NCBI RefSeq assembly: GCF_001640805.2
Contig: NC_066837.1
Span: forward strand, 25,742,002 to 25,806,001
From: Lates calcarifer
Taxonomy: Eukaryota; Chordata; Actinopteri; Centropomidae
Length of the DNA: 64,000 nt
Direction of reading: 5' to 3'
Part shown: positions 39,827 to 51,699 of the stretch, piece by piece
Layout of the letters: every line of letters starts with the position of its first letter
Numbering within the stretch: the first letter of the stretch is position 1
Notes under the pieces: model-generated
The model's input: only the letters and a program-made list of their open reading frames with translations
Database searches by the model: none
What the model was told of the DNA's origin: nothing
Program-made: the position numbers and the translations under genes

Positions 39827-42277
39827 CACACATCACACATCACACATCACACCACTGACTGGGCAGTGGAACTTTTCCATAGTCACAAGCAATTCATATT
39901 GACCAAACAAAAAAAAAACAAAAGTGAAAGCAGCAACCGTAATCAGCTTTCATTTGAATTTTAATTGCACCCAGCTTTATCTTGTGAAGTTCAGGTACTT
40001 TAAGTTGCATCGAAGCTCAACAATAGAACCTTTCTCTGTTTTCTTTCTGATGAATTGAGTTTTGGTGTTGCAACTAGCTAAAGATGGCTTGACCACAAAC
40101 AAAACAAGAATGTAGTTTTTAAAAATAAAGTGAAAGTCAGTGACGGTTAATGCTTTGGTTCGTAGTTTGCAGTGTGTTTCAACAAAAAAAATCTGCATTG
40201 AATGGAATAATGACACTACACAAACTCCAAAGGTATGTAAACATCATGAACACAAAAACACATCCCACACAACACAACTCATCCCTAAACACAAACAATG
40301 AGGTAGTTGCATGGAGGACACTCATTCAACAAACTTGATCAAACATAAATGTATTATGATGATGGAATGAACAGAGGAACAAAATTAGTCAGTAATGAAA
40401 TGAATAATGACCCACAGAGGGAGACAAGCAGAGAGATAAAATCTCTTTCTCTCATGTGTCAACACCACCAGCACTGCCTGCCCAGGAGTAATGCAGGGTG
40501 TGGTGCACTTCCCATTCCAGCCACAGGGGGAGCTTGAAGTACCTCTACTGCCATCTTCACAGTTTTATCTCCACAACTTAAAGAGGATCAAGGGGGCACA
40601 AATAGGGGGGAGGAAACAGCTTATCACTGACCTCACCGTTGTCTCTGACTGACAGAAATGTTGCATTTTCAAATTAGTAAAATAGTAATGGTTATACTGG
40701 GAGAAGCAGTGACAATTTTTTGAAGTGCAACTCAGCCTAGATCAAGTAAACAAGACATATATTAAGCAGTTGAGCACACTCGAGTGCAGATTAGGACCTA
40801 GTCAGAGGGAATAGTAGAAAGTGCTGGGCAGATGTGAGCGTGTGGGAACCTGTCAGTAACGACTGAGGTCGTGTTGCACTGCCTGGGAGAGTGGCAGAGG
40901 CATGCTGATGCCTCTGGGCTACGTAAACACATAAGGAGATAAGGAACAGCACAAGCTACATTTTTCTCCCTCTTGTTATAACACATGCTCTACCTATATT
41001 TCTGCTGCTTATCAGCGAAGAGAATTATCGTGTCCTGGTGAGCCTAAGTACAAGAGCGACAAACAAGAGAAGGAAAGTGAGCCAGCAGGAGAGTCCGGTT
41101 GTTTATTAGAGTGTATTTCAAAGGTTGCCTCAGGGGCAAAAAAAAAAGTGTGTGTGTGTGTATGCGTACATGTGTAAGCCGGTTTATTCATGTGCACTAA
41201 TGACTGAGCGTGTCAATAAGGAAGCGAAAGAATGAGCGAGCGGGGGAGTGCCTGCATGTCTGTCTGCGGTGAACTCAGAGTGTGAAGTCACTCGACGCTC
41301 TCTCGACCAGGTAAGTGACTCACGCGTGATAAAGAGGGTGTGTGAGCAAACAGTTGAACACAGTTCATCTGTGAAAGTGACTCAGGAATCAAGAGTTTTA
41401 CTAAGAATCACAGCTGATGAAAGGGGTCTGACTGGACCTCAGTGCCCTGTTAATGGACTCTGCCCCACTGAAAAGGCAGCCGAAGGAGGTTTTTGTTATA
41501 CCAGAAATATATCAAACAAACTATAAATAAACCAGTTGGTTGGCATTCTGTAGCTACAAAGGTAAATTTCTTGATGATAGTCCAGGAAAAGGCAGATATC
41601 ACAACAAACTAAATATCAAGCAAGACATATCTCTGCATGCAAACGCCTATGGACAAGTCAAGACAAATGATGGGTTACACTGCCTGTGTTAAGTTTGGGA
41701 GGTGGAGAGATATGACAATGATGATGGTAAGATTTATTCTGAAGGAGACATGGGGTGGTGTTTGAGTAACCGATGGAGAATAGGCAAAAAATGCATGATC
41801 AAAAGCTGTGAGGAGCAACAGAGGGTATAAATTACCTCCTCTGGAGAAGGCCTCATTGGAAGGAGCTTTAGTTGTTTTATTTCAGCTTAACTTCCAAAGC
41901 TCAAGTGGGCATCAAAACTCCAGCCTGATTAAAAACCCAGAGGAGGTATTTTTTCCCCTCTAGGTTCTGCTGCCATCCAGCCAGTCTACACTGATAGGAT
42001 GTAGGTGACCGTGGGGGGAAGACACTGGATGAGCTCACTCGGATCGATGAATGGATGAATCCGAGGGACTTTTTCGATGGAGAGCGTGCGTGGGTGGGTT
42101 GGGGGAGGGGGACGAGGGGGATTTGTTCCGTGTTACCTGCATGTTGGGGAGGGGGCGGGGCAGGGTGCCGGCGCACGACCTCCGCTCCTCCTCCAGAGCT
42201 CGGCTCAGCATCTCAAACTGCCTCTCCTGCTCCCGCACCGAGGCCAGCAGGGAGGCCGTACTCGCACACTGCTCCAT
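27077..42277 (-). CDS. ctnnd1: Catenin delta-1 (p120-catenin)
   Basis: p120 binds the juxtamembrane segment of classical cadherins, controls their endocytosis and Rho GTPases, and can enter the nucleus to bind Kaiso. Coding exons: 42277-42137, 39737-39663, 39548-39423, 39197-38905, 38772-38682, 38457-38267, 37078-36823, 36437-36366, 35472-35322, 34954-34753, 33007-32890, 32641-32485, 31026-31009, 30635-30570, 30445-30318, 30146-29996, 29864-29669, 29550-29357, 28694-28647, 28510-28428, 27085-27077. They total 2766 nt, 921 residues (human without exon B about 939). The N-terminal coiled coil is present ([20 protein letters not shown]), then [15 protein letters not shown]. Armadillo repeats run from about [13 protein letters not shown] to [14 protein letters not shown], with [20 protein letters not shown] and [20 protein letters not shown]. 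The last exon adds only Lys-Asn-stop, comparable with the human Lys-Ile-stop ending. Confidence 0.95.
27481..27497. repeat. Poly-G run
   Basis: About 17 G residues stand just past the alternative ctnnd1 terminal exon, C-rich in the transcript. It is prone to length error in assemblies. Confidence 0.8.
27542..27601 (-). CDS. ctnnd1: Alternative terminal coding exon of ctnnd1
   Basis: A 60-nt minus-strand segment follows a strong acceptor (ctctctctcag|GGAGGG). It is open in the phase left by the exon at 28510-28428 and ends in TAG. It would replace Lys-Asn-stop by [19 protein letters not shown]. Human exon B (29 residues, internal) occupies this position in mammals but has a different acidic sequence, so this is not a clear homologue. 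It may be real, or a chance exon-like stretch. Confidence 0.4.
   Translation of the reverse strand, partial: GGMYGERQASLPLMDSYDG
27602..27840 (-). promoter_or_regulatory. ctnnd1: Long CU-rich tract before alternative ctnnd1 exon
   Basis: The plus strand is mostly A and G for about 240 bases (gagaga, ggaggag and aaagaaag words), so the ctnnd1 transcript is CU-rich right up to the acceptor of the 27542-27601 exon. CU-rich tracts of this kind bind PTB-type splicing repressors. The composition is seen directly; the regulatory role is inferred. Confidence 0.4.
28647..28694 (-). CDS. ctnnd1: ctnnd1 cassette exon, exon A position
   Basis: This 48-nt exon encodes [16 protein letters not shown] and begins and ends in the same phase, so skipping it keeps the frame. 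It occupies the place of human alternative exon A (21 residues containing DREEIQMSNMG); the shared DRE..I.M core supports homology. The fish version is five codons shorter. Confidence 0.7.
30680..30739. repeat. (TA)n microsatellite
   Basis: About 30 uninterrupted TA units lie in the ctnnd1 intron between the microexon and the next exon downstream. Confidence 0.95.
31009..31026 (-). CDS. ctnnd1: ctnnd1 18-nt microexon (exon C equivalent)
   Basis: Between acceptor gggctacag and donor gtaagc lie 18 nt encoding DEWFSK, identical to human DEWFSR except the last residue. Both neighbouring exons leave phase 1, so it is a symmetrical cassette. Without it the protein reads SSRKGKGRKDED, a continuous basic stretch; with it the basic run is split. 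In mammals exon C is known to interrupt an NLS and is mostly neural. Confidence 0.85.
31436..31492 (-). repeat. LINE 3' tail
   Basis: Read on the minus strand this is gggatcaataaagtccgtct with AAGTCT tail repeats, nearly identical to the copy at 8352-8430. It is a severely 5'-truncated retrotransposon insertion in a ctnnd1 intron. Confidence 0.6.
31612..31975. mobile_element. Nonautonomous MITE with gctgcaac-type inverted ends
   Basis: The left end reads agagctgaaac followed by gattaatcaattagttgatt; the right end reads gattaatcaataatgaaaat then gttgcagccct. These are imperfect terminal inverted repeats of a very common fish MITE whose ends contain repeated 'gattaatc' words. It is noncoding and intronic in ctnnd1. 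Other fragments are at 20637-20705, 35150-35260, 46450-46760 and 50932-51010. Confidence 0.6.
32810..32850 (-). repeat. LINE 3' tail relic
   Basis: On the minus strand 'gggaccaataaagtttatc' is the same class of 3' terminus as the tails at 8352 and 31436, but more diverged. It is in a ctnnd1 intron. Confidence 0.45.
35777..35822. repeat. (CA)n microsatellite
   Basis: About 23 CA units lie in a ctnnd1 intron. Confidence 0.95.
37196..38092. mobile_element. hAT-like nonautonomous element
   Basis: The left end reads tagggttggatatcc and the right end is aatccagccctaag, which is inverted with respect to the left. Inside are repeated 'gattcaattcgattctcgat' words at left and 'aaaaatctggattaata' at right, as in a common fish element of about this length. 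There is no transposase frame. It lies in the ctnnd1 intron between exons 6 and 7. Assignment to hAT is from memory of the end sequence and is uncertain. Confidence 0.5.
39793..39853. repeat. (AC)n plus CACAT-type tandem repeat
   Basis: An AC run of about 16 units passes into tandem copies of an 8-base 'cacatcac'-like unit. It is in the ctnnd1 intron just upstream of exon 2. Confidence 0.9.
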
Positions 42278-43100
42278 TCACACACTGAGAGCAGAGCACA
42301 GGATAGTACAGGGTCAACACCACAGAGCAAGAAGAGATTTAACCAACACCAGGCTTTCATCAAGGAATTGAAAAAGCGAGACAGAAAAACCCCCAGTACA
42401 TAGATATGAAGAATGGCCCTGGCACAGTGCAGATCTAGGAACATACGCACCAAAGAAGTGCTAATGAAGTTGATATTTAGAGGTTAAAAAGCAGCAGGAG
42501 CTGACGCAGGGAACTGCAGCAAGGGAAGATAAATGAGGGAAGAGAGAACAAACCGGGAAGATAAAGTAGCAGGTACAGAGAAAACATGAATACAGAGTCA
42601 CAGCAAGGACGAACAGCAGGCATAAGAAAAGAGTGTGCTACTTGAGAATTCAATAAAGGTGATTATTCAGTTCAAATTCAAGGTGGGACAAGCATCAGCA
42701 GAGCAGGGGTGGAAGCAAACTACTCTCAGTTTTTCAGTTCTTTTCTTCACCTCCTGCTCTGCGGGGTTAAAAATAGACAGAAAGTGAGATACATGATGAG
42801 AGACAATTACAGCATGCTTTCAGCTGCAGTGTGCCGAGCTTGTTAGCACTTCTTCTTCGCTAGAAAGTGAGGAAGAGAGAGAAAGACGAGTGCGAGAGCA
42901 TTCAGAGGACTTATGATAGGACTGTATCACACCATCAGGTTGCACCAAATTTGAAAATCCAGAGGTGTTTTGAACTACTGGCGTGTGTGGGGGGGGGAAA
43001 AAACCTGACAGGCGTGAATAACGTGAGGTGAATAACATTCATCATCCTGTTACAATACAATGTTCTGTTGAGGAACCTTGGGTCCTTCATTCATCTGGAC

Positions 43101-43671
43101 TTTGACACGTACCACCCACCTAAACATTGTTTTAGGCCAAGCACACACCCCCAATGACAACAACACTACAACAACAGGAACACGACAAAGAGCCCAAGGT
43201 GTTGACCTGGGCTCCAGACTCCCTAGATCCCAATCTGACCCAGCATCTGTGGGATGATCCAGAACAAGTCAGATCCATGGAGGCCCCATCCCAGCAACCC
43301 AAAGGACTCGAAGGATCTGCTGCCAATGTCCCAGTGCCAGACACTATAGGAGATCTTCAGAGATCCCATGTCCAAGCCCTAACAAGGCAGAGCTGTTTTA
43401 AATAGGTCCCCCCACTATGAGGGTGACCTATGCAATTTTAGGCAAGTCCCACAAGGTACTGAATCAGATTGGGATCTGGGGAGTTTAGAGCCCAGGTCAA
43501 CAGCTTTGGGTCTTTGTCATGTTCTTCGAGACATTTCTGAGCAGGTTTTGTGGTGTGGTGGGAACATTATCCTGCTGGGGGAGGCCCCTGACATTGGGGA
43601 GTGTTGCTGCCATTGGAGGGGTGTGTGCTTGGTTTGTGATAATATTTAGGTGGGTGGTACGTGACAAAGTA
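43101..43671. mobile_element. Fold-back pair of Tc1-like transposase 3' ends
   Basis: The left arm (about 43101-43245) and right arm (about 43450-43671) are long imperfect inverted repeats, both ending in cacgtaccacccacctaa-type sequence. The left half, read rightward, encodes a decayed transposase C-terminus: LTWAPDSLDPNLTQHLWDD, then EQVRSMEAP. This resembles the SPDLNPIEHLWD...QVRSMEAP block of Tc1-like elements. The right arm encodes a similar block on the minus strand. Stops and frameshifts are present, so it is a fossil. Confidence 0.65.
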
Positions 43672-43676
43672 ACGTG

Positions 43677-43677
43677 A

Positions 43678-43731
<54 letters not shown>

Positions 43732-43747
43732 TACACACACACACACC
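43677..43747. repeat. (TA)n then (CA)n microsatellite
   Basis: About 22 TA units run into CA repeats, immediately beside the right end of the fold-back element. This is a common insertion context for TA-targeting transposons. Confidence 0.9.
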
Positions 43748-45706
43748 ATCAACTATGTTTTCTCCTTTAGAGTCTTACTGTTTTGGTCTTACAATATTCT
43801 GCTCTGACAACAGTTTTTTCACTCTGCATATAAATGCATTTTTTAAGTTGATAGAATCTCTCTGCTCCTCCTTGTGGAATTTTTCTTTCCTTTCATGGAG
43901 AGTTTGATGATCATTCAAATGTAAAGGGTGTGCTTGATACACTACACCAGACAATTCATACAACATACTGAAACACATATTTCACCTTAAGCAGCTGAAT
44001 TACATAGATACCAATGATTCATTCACCACACTACAGAAAAGTGGCTGCAAAAATATAAGCAATAACATGAAAAAGGAGAGAAGAAGTAAAGTTTGATTTT
44101 AATCCCCAAACTGGTCTTTTAGAAGGAAATGTGGCCTAAAGACATGCCACAGATGACCTAAGCCTGAATTACAGAGGAATGATAATAAGTGAATGTCACT
44201 CCAACCCAAATTAAGACAATGACAAAGTCCTTTTCCTCAGACTTCCTCAGCAGGGACACTGATGAGGGAGGAATGAGGAATCTGGGGAAGATTACTTCAG
44301 CAGTGTCTGTCTAATAACGGGATGACATGAGCGTGGCTCATCTCCAAACCAGGGCAAAAACCATTTTCTACTTCAAAGTTCACTGACTCATGTAGATCAA
44401 ATCTGCTTTCCATCCGCGTGCACAAGACTGGAATGGAGCGAACAAAGACTCCTGTATTAAAGTCTGAGTGCGCACATACACCGGCGTAAAGTGTGCTTTT
44501 ACATCCGTGTGAGGGCGAGTGATTGTGTATGTGGGTCAGAGACTAAATAAAGGTAGCAAGTGTGCATGGCTGACGTTGATTTTATCCTTGAATACTCAAA
44601 CAGAGCTGTGGCAAGTTTTGGTGAAGTTAACACTTCTCCTCGTTTTCTTTCCATTTGTGTGGAAAATAAAACACACATTGTGGACAGAAGTACAAACACA
44701 CACACACAGCCATTGTCATACATTCCACAGTGAGATTTAGCGTGTCATATCCTGTCTCAGCTGTTGGAAGCTGTCCTAATAAGGGAGCCCTTCACTCTTT
44801 CATTGTGCTGCTCTCATCCACCTCTCACACCAACAATTTTTTCTTACCAGCCAAAAACTTCAGTCCTGGAAAAGGAAGAGTGGAAGCTGTTACATTCTCT
44901 GACCCAATCAGGGCAGCCGACCGCAGACCAGCCAAGTGCTTCTATAGTGGATAATGCTCACAAACTGAAAGACGTTTTGAATTGCTTTCAAGTCGGTATA
45001 AGTAGCATCCACGTAAGGCTATGAGTGCATTAAAAGTTAAATCAAAACCTCGACACATCAACAGTTCCTTGCTGAGATCCCAACCACATATAGCAGCCGT
45101 CAAGTTTTACATTAGGGACTGTGAATTTCAGAGAGAAGATGAAACACTGACACCACACATCAGATAAGTCAACATACCCACAGTCTGAGCTGTTGTATGC
45201 AGCTCTGTCAAAACGTCAACACTTTTTTAAGAGTGTAGAAGAAGACGGTCTCTTGAGCCTCAGTGCAATAGACAGGCAGACACACACAACCTCTACAGCT
45301 ATGCGAGTCTCACCGCTAACATTCTTGTGGCAGGGTGCAGTTGCTTGTGAGAGAGTTTTAAATGGCTTTAGCCACTTAAAGCCTGGGCATTAGTCATTAA
45401 TCTATTGTAAGGCCATTAGCAGAAACGCCAAATCATATCTGCTAATGGGATAGCCCTGGAATTACACTGCTAAGCCACTTACCATCCTGAGCCAACACAC
45501 AACACAGATGTACACACACTGTTAGTGTCCACTACTCACTGAAAACTCTGAAGCACACACTCACAGTCAGTTTGTTCAGCTATCATCCAGTGCCCACTGA
45601 GCATTGTAACTGCAGTGTATTCCCTTATTATCATATGCTATCATTGCTATTTCAGCGACTTAGTCACTAGTGGTTGTGGCAGCCTGACATGCATTCTGTT
45701 CCAGTC

Positions 45707-45787
<81 letters not shown>
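45707..45787. repeat. (CA)n microsatellite
   Basis: About 40 uninterrupted CA units. Confidence 0.95.
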
Positions 45788-45789
<2 letters not shown>

Positions 45790-45880
45790 CTGAGGTGAAG
45801 CTATGGTAAAATGCTGTTGTGGCTTGGCCAAATGCTCTGCTGACTCAGCCTCATTTGAATGGTCACACAGAGATTTGGCC

Positions 45881-45936
45881 TGTGTGTGTGTGTGTGTGTG
45901 TGTGTGTCTGTGTGTGTGTAGTGTGTGTAGTGTGTT
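45881..45936. repeat. (TG)n imperfect microsatellite
   Basis: TG repeats with a few interruptions (tctg, gtag), only about 95 bases from the (CA)n run at 45707. The two are complementary and could form a hairpin. Confidence 0.9.
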
Positions 45937-46449
45937 AGCCTTGGCCCACATCCAACTACTACCGCCTTTACCATCCTGAGTTGAAACCATGAAACCCCCA
46001 CCCCTTTCCCATGCGGCCTGCAATGTGGGCACAGTGTGGTAGTTGCAGAGAGAGTGCACATGCACACACGCCCACCCATAGTCACACTCCACGCAGACTG
46101 TTCAGGGACCTCTGCAAGGCCAGCTGTCTAATCTACAGGACACCATCTTACTATTCTTAGTGAGGAAGGAAATGTGCTGGCAGCTGTAATTCAGAGGGCA
46201 ATGAAAGAATGAAAAAATGGACCAGCGAGTTCAAGTATATGCACATCTAACTGGAGCAAGGAGATGTCTCGATATGATATTGACATGAGGCTGGATGTCA
46301 TCTGGGTTTTCTGTCACTTACATCATTAATAAAGCTTTAACGTTCTTTTTCTTACTCCTAAATGCAGCATTAGAAGTTAGGTGACTGTGACTATTTTAGT
46401 TCTTTAAGCTGAGGGAAACAAAGCCTCTTGACCATCATATCCCACATTA

Positions 46450-46760
46450 CAAATGAACTTCAATTACATCAAATAAATCATTCATGATTAATCTGTGTCT
46501 CTGTTAATTAACTGTCCAGTCCATCAAACATCAAAGAAAGCAGAAAAAAATCACCATCACAAATTCAACAGAACCCAAGGTGGCATCTTGTTTTGTCGCA
46601 CCAACAGCCCAAGATATTAAATTAACAATGATACAAACAGATAAATTAAGCAAAAACTCTCAAAACTAGAACCAGCAAGTGTTGGGCATTTTAGCTTACT
46701 CAATCATTTCAATCATTTATTGATCATCAACCATCAATCATCATAACCAATCAGTAATGA
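46450..46760. repeat. Degraded 'gattaatc' MITE fragment
   Basis: 'atgattaatctgtgtctctg', 'caaggtggcatcttgttttg' and 'gatattaaattaacaatgat' match the interior of the same MITE family as 31612-31975, longer but more diverged. Confidence 0.45.
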
Positions 46761-48599
46761 AAATGACTTCAGTCACTATTCCTTTACAAAGGGTTTCCAC
46801 TAGCATTTTACAAGAAGAGCAGAGGCCTGTGTCACAGAAACAAATGCCATAAATTAAATGATTGTGGCTATTGATTAGGTTATAAAGTACTGACTAAACT
46901 GGCGACCGGATGAGATTCATCAGTATCAGGGCACCTTACAACAGTGTCCTGAGGGAACACCTGTCTGACTCCCTCAAATTAGGGTATATCTATCATGATG
47001 ATTTTCTTGGTTTGGAACTACATTTTGCCTAGAAATATTTCAGTCTGACAGCAGAATTATGTAAAACAGAAACAAAACATTCTTATCATGAGTCCACTGA
47101 GAGTCAATAGATGAGAATATTGCATAGTCACCCAGCTGTAAAACTGTGTCATATCTGATTTAACGAATATAGGTCAGCTCCACATCTAGACGAGTCTTTC
47201 ACTGTCGTCTTCACTTCAACGTCAGCCAATAATGTCACAAAACACAGAAATTCAGTAATATTTCAAAACTAAAATAACAAATCATGACAAATAATGAACA
47301 TTCCTGCTCCATCGATATTATGGAAAAATGACAACACAAACTAAAAACTAATGTTCAGCTGTCTGTAAAGATTTACTACTGGTGAACTGCAAACAGAGTG
47401 TGACCACCGCTTAACAAGGAAGTTGGTTGAATTGCGGCAGTGAGGACCATAAAAATGCAAACTGGCACTCAACCTTTCCAAGAAGTTTTAACCACCGGCC
47501 CTGAGGGAGGGTCCTGTATGACAGTTAGAAGAAATCTGTGCACTTTGATTTCACTCTGTGTATATTATCACACATGTCCTCCCCTGCACTGACAGTGTAC
47601 TGACATGCTTGTTCAAATAAAAACACGACTGCAGGTGTAACCATCAGAGGTAGAAAGACAGAGAGAGAGAGCATACAGACAGGGAGGAGGAGCAAATATA
47701 AGAAAACCCCAGCTTCTGTGTGTCAGAGGGACACACCCGTGGTGTACTCTGAAAGCCCGTCATTACAGAGGCTCACAAATGATAGCCCTGGTTAAAACAA
47801 CTGGCTGAGCAGCAAGACTTCAGCCCCCACAGACAAAATGGCTAGGAACGAGTTCTAGGCAGCGAGAGAAATGTCCCAACTTTTGGGGTTTTTTTGCCCC
47901 TCCTTTTTACATCTTTCAGAGGGGACATTTCTAAGCAAACAGCTTGTCCAAACTTGCTCACAATCTCTTCCATCTCTGTTCCAGCAGGTCAAAGCAGACA
48001 GGCCCGCAGGGTATTTAGAGGAATATGCCAGGCATGTCCATGCTGTCCTGAAACTCACCCATCAGCTGACTGTATCAATGCAAATCAACAATTCACAGTT
48101 ACTGTAGACAAGCTGTCAAACATGTCTCAGGTTTGTCTCTCTGTTGCTCTTGTGCAATCATATTTAACGTCACACACAGAAACTACAGAAGATCACGATT
48201 ACAAACAGAAAACAGTGGGTTTACTCCAGAACTGATCCACTGAAGCAGTTTCAGTCAAGTCCTTTTGGGTAATCCAGCATCCGTTCACACTGAAGAGCTG
48301 TAAGCTGAGAGGGTGTCTGTGTAGCAAGCCTCTACACAAGAGACTGTGTAATGAAGTAACAAACAGGCCTGCCACCTTACCACACCCCACACATCTAGAC
48401 CCACACAACAGGTTCTTGCTTTTGTCCCTTGCTGCTCCACCACTACCACCACCACACCACAAATCCTGTCCTCCCTCCCCTACCTGGCGGACCACATCAA
48501 AAGGCAGCTGCTGTAACACTAAACAGTGGGTTTTCCATAGTCACGGGCACACAGAAAAAATTAACAAAATGCTAAAGGCAATCTGCCAAAAATGACACA

Positions 48600-49690
48600 C
48601 CTTGCGAGCAGAGTCACCTGAAAAGCGCCGTGCAGCACCAGTGTCCGCAGAGAGTGGGCGTTTCAGGTACAGCACATAATAGGGAATGGATAAGTAAACC
48701 GAGACTGGACTTTGACTCCCAACTTACGGTCGGTGACGCGGCGGGCTGGCCGCTCACTTCCGTGTACTCTCACCTGTCCTGAATACCCCCCAGGTGGGAG
48801 AAAACTGGAGAGGTCTAGTGAAACCTTGTCCCTTCAGTGTTTAAAGGCAGCAAACAGAAAACACTCCGTGTGCTATGTTATAATGTTAAACACCCCCAGC
48901 CATCCACAAACCACACCATTCATGAGACAAATTGATATGTTAGCTAGTCAATATTATATTAGCTAGATAATTTACAGTTTTAACCAGTCGTTATATAAAC
49001 CACTTTTAAATGTCTGAACGAGTTCTGAACTTTTTCCAAGTCCCACTCTAGATAAGTTATTCATTAAGTTAACGAATGGAATACACCGATGCTAGCTAAA
49101 TTAGCTTGTGCTATGGTGGCTAGCCTGCTAAAGCTGCGTTCCAACAATCAAGTTCGCAAAATGAAAACTCACTCCTCTTTCCACCTGCAACAATTCCCAA
49201 CCAGATGAACCGAGCGCAAAACACCAAGAGACAGGCCATTACCGATTCTGGAGACTGTTAGGCTTGTTTTTCAAAGTCCATAAGTGTTTGCGAGGTGGAT
49301 TCAGGCCTAGCCTAGCCGACTGCCGCTGCTACTGCTGCTGCTGCGCTGACACAATCCAAACCTCGACCCGCAGGCTCGGAGAAGAAGTGAGTTGGGGTGA
49401 GACAACAAAAAAACACACCTCGGCGTGGTCGAACAAACGGCGAGAAAGGGAAACAAATAAAGTGTCCACAGCGGGGCGAGAGCACTCACAACAAAGACGT
49501 AGAAAACACCCACCTATGCAATATCCTATCTTCCTTGCCTTGGCTTGTTGTTCACTTGTCTCTGCTCTTCCTCTCCGCTGGGGGGAAAAGGTGGGGGCGA
49601 GTGGAGGAGAAGGGAGAACAGCAGAGAGGGGAACAGAATAGCTTGGGAGGAGGCATTTTATTGACTGACTGACAGCCAATATTACCTTTT
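48600..49690 (-). promoter_or_regulatory. ctnnd1: CpG-richer segment, candidate ctnnd1 promoter
   Basis: CpG dinucleotides become frequent here (for example gcgccgtgcagc, gacgcggcgggctggccgctc at 48733-48753, and 49310-49520), unlike the AT-rich flanks. No coding exon fits. Given ctnnd1 transcription leftward and its missing first exon, this is the likely promoter region; it could also serve a rightward transcript toward slc43a3. Composition was judged by eye. Confidence 0.4.
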
Positions 49691-49732
49691 CATAAGCTAA
49701 GTTAGCTGATCGTTGATAGACTGCATCACTTC

Positions 49733-49747
49733 AACGATATATATATA

Positions 49748-49784
<37 letters not shown>
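49733..49784. repeat. (AT)n microsatellite
   Basis: About 25 AT units with one interruption (ttt at about 49751). Confidence 0.9.
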
Positions 49785-50204
49785 TAAACTAAAGCAGTGC
49801 AATAATATCATACATAAATAAAGATTCTGATTAATATTTATTTATTAAAATATTGTTCAGCAATCAAAAATATAAATTCCCCGATTTCATTTAATTTTTC
49901 CTTTTCCTTCCCTATAGAGAAATAACAAAGGCTATTATTAGAGAAGCTTTAATTTTCATGTCATGGTGTATTGTACTATTCAGCCACATACGTATTCAGT
50001 ATTTTCTCCTTTTTTTCTCAACTTCAAGCTCTCAAACAAGTAGATCATCGCTTATTGTTTGGAAATAAATGTCTAACATTAAAGATGCCACTTCATTGTA
50101 AAGCTCTGATATTGCCCTCATGTGGTTGTAAAGTGGAAGTGCTATTAGAGAGCAGGATAAAAAAATCAGTCTTCAAGTTTACTGTAATTTGAGGAACGTA
50201 CTCA

Positions 50205-50800
50205 GATCATTTATTACAACATACTATAAAAATACTGATTTTACAGATTTACAAGTAGAATGAACCTGTAGAACCTGCATTCAAATTTGTACTGAAATTG
50301 AAAGAGTATAATTATTTACTGCAAAATGTTTTTGGATGTCCACTGTCATTGTTACATTATTGGATTTTTACTACTGATGCAGTAACATGTCAGAGGTACC
50401 TTAGTGTTGCAGCTGAGCTGAGTTGGAGCTAATTTTATGTGCTGTATATACTGTTAGGTTTGTTGTCTGTTTGTCTGTGTGTTTGTTTGTTGTCTGTTGT
50501 TTGGTGCTTTAATTCTTCAAATTTGATAAACTAATTTTGTTTTCTGTGTAAAATATAGTAACTATATATGTTTTAAAAAGTGCAGTGGAATTAAACATAC
50601 AATATTTCAATCTGAAATGTATAAGGTAGGAGTGCAAAGTACCATAAAATGGAAACATTTAAATGAAGTACAGCAAATATAGTCACTGTGTCTCCAACAG
50701 AGTTGAGTACATTTACTAACTTACTTACTGTACCAAAGTTCAGTCAGTTTTTGACATACTTGTATTTTAACTGAGTAGTTTTCTATCATATGCCATTTTA
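50205..50800 (+). repeat. Dispersed teleost repeat (aagtacttgagta family)
   Basis: 'ggaacgtactcagatcattt', 'attattggatttttactact', 'gatgcagtaacatgtcag' and 'atgtgctgtatatactgtta' follow in the order expected for the fish repeat family also present at 17636-18120 (minus) and 61660-62160. Confidence 0.45.
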
Positions 50801-51699
50801 TACTTCCTCAACATTTGACAGTCGCCATGTTTTGTTGAGTCAAGTTTGACATCCATAACAAATGAACAGCTATGGGCATTTTATATTTATTAAAGACTGA
50901 ACCACCCAGCAAATTATAAAGTCATTGAAATTAAGGCCTGCAGCTATTATTTTCATTATTGTTTGATATTTTGCTTGTTATATCTGATAAACAGTTAATT
51001 GATATCTGTATTTTAAAATGTTTTTTGGTAAAATACTAGTATTTTTTCATTTTTAATTATTATTGTATTAGTGAATAAAAGTACCTGTATTAATATAATA
51101 TGCCCACTGGAATCTATGATTATATGTACACAACAAAAAATGTGGGGAGTTTTCTTAGAGTATTTTTGCACTGGGTTATTACCACTTTGACTTATGTACA
51201 TAACAAATCTGAACACTTGTTCCACCTTATTAATCAACACTCACACAAAGAGCATTAGTGTAACTTAGCCACTGACAACTGGAACAAACAAAGCAGATAA
51301 AAACAAGAACGTTATTCTGTTCTACACGACTGAATTTAATCATTTGCCAGTCCCACAAACAGCCAATAAGTGGCACTATACTGTAACTAATGAGGAAAAG
51401 TGTTCTACAGCAGACACACAGTGCCCACCGCCTATCATCTATATATGTATTTCTATACCATATTCAGCAGTGGAATATAACAGGATCAACAACAAACAGC
51501 AAAGAGTATGAACTGATGCTCTGATAATTTTGATTTTAACCCTTTCATACATGAATTATGAAATCCTTGGTCAGGGTTTTTTTCCTAAGTGTTTTTATTC
51601 TTTTTTAGGCATGAAAAAAATTTTGAACTTCATTTTTTTTCTCAAATAACGAAACAGCTGCTTATCAGTCACTTATTCTGTGCAATATTATTTCAATCT

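Larger units (their letters stand above)
42285..49690. other. ctnnd1: Presumed 5' UTR intron(s) of ctnnd1
   Basis: The exon carrying the ctnnd1 ATG begins at 42284 after a good acceptor (ctctgctctcag), so a noncoding first exon must lie further right. No coding exon is evident in this 7.4-kb stretch. It holds microsatellites, a Tc1-like fold-back fossil and a MITE fragment, listed separately. Confidence 0.5.

Noticed and set aside
42035..42403. Several frames of about 100 residues on the plus strand around the ctnnd1 start exon
   Set aside because: They are shadows of the GC-rich first coding exon of ctnnd1.
45667..46092. 141-residue frame with long Cys-Val repeats
   Set aside because: It is a translation of CA/TG microsatellites.
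49264..49679. Frames of 116-125 residues in the CpG-rich segment
   Set aside because: GC-rich promoter-like sequence lacks stop codons by composition; no family resemblance or splice partner was found.
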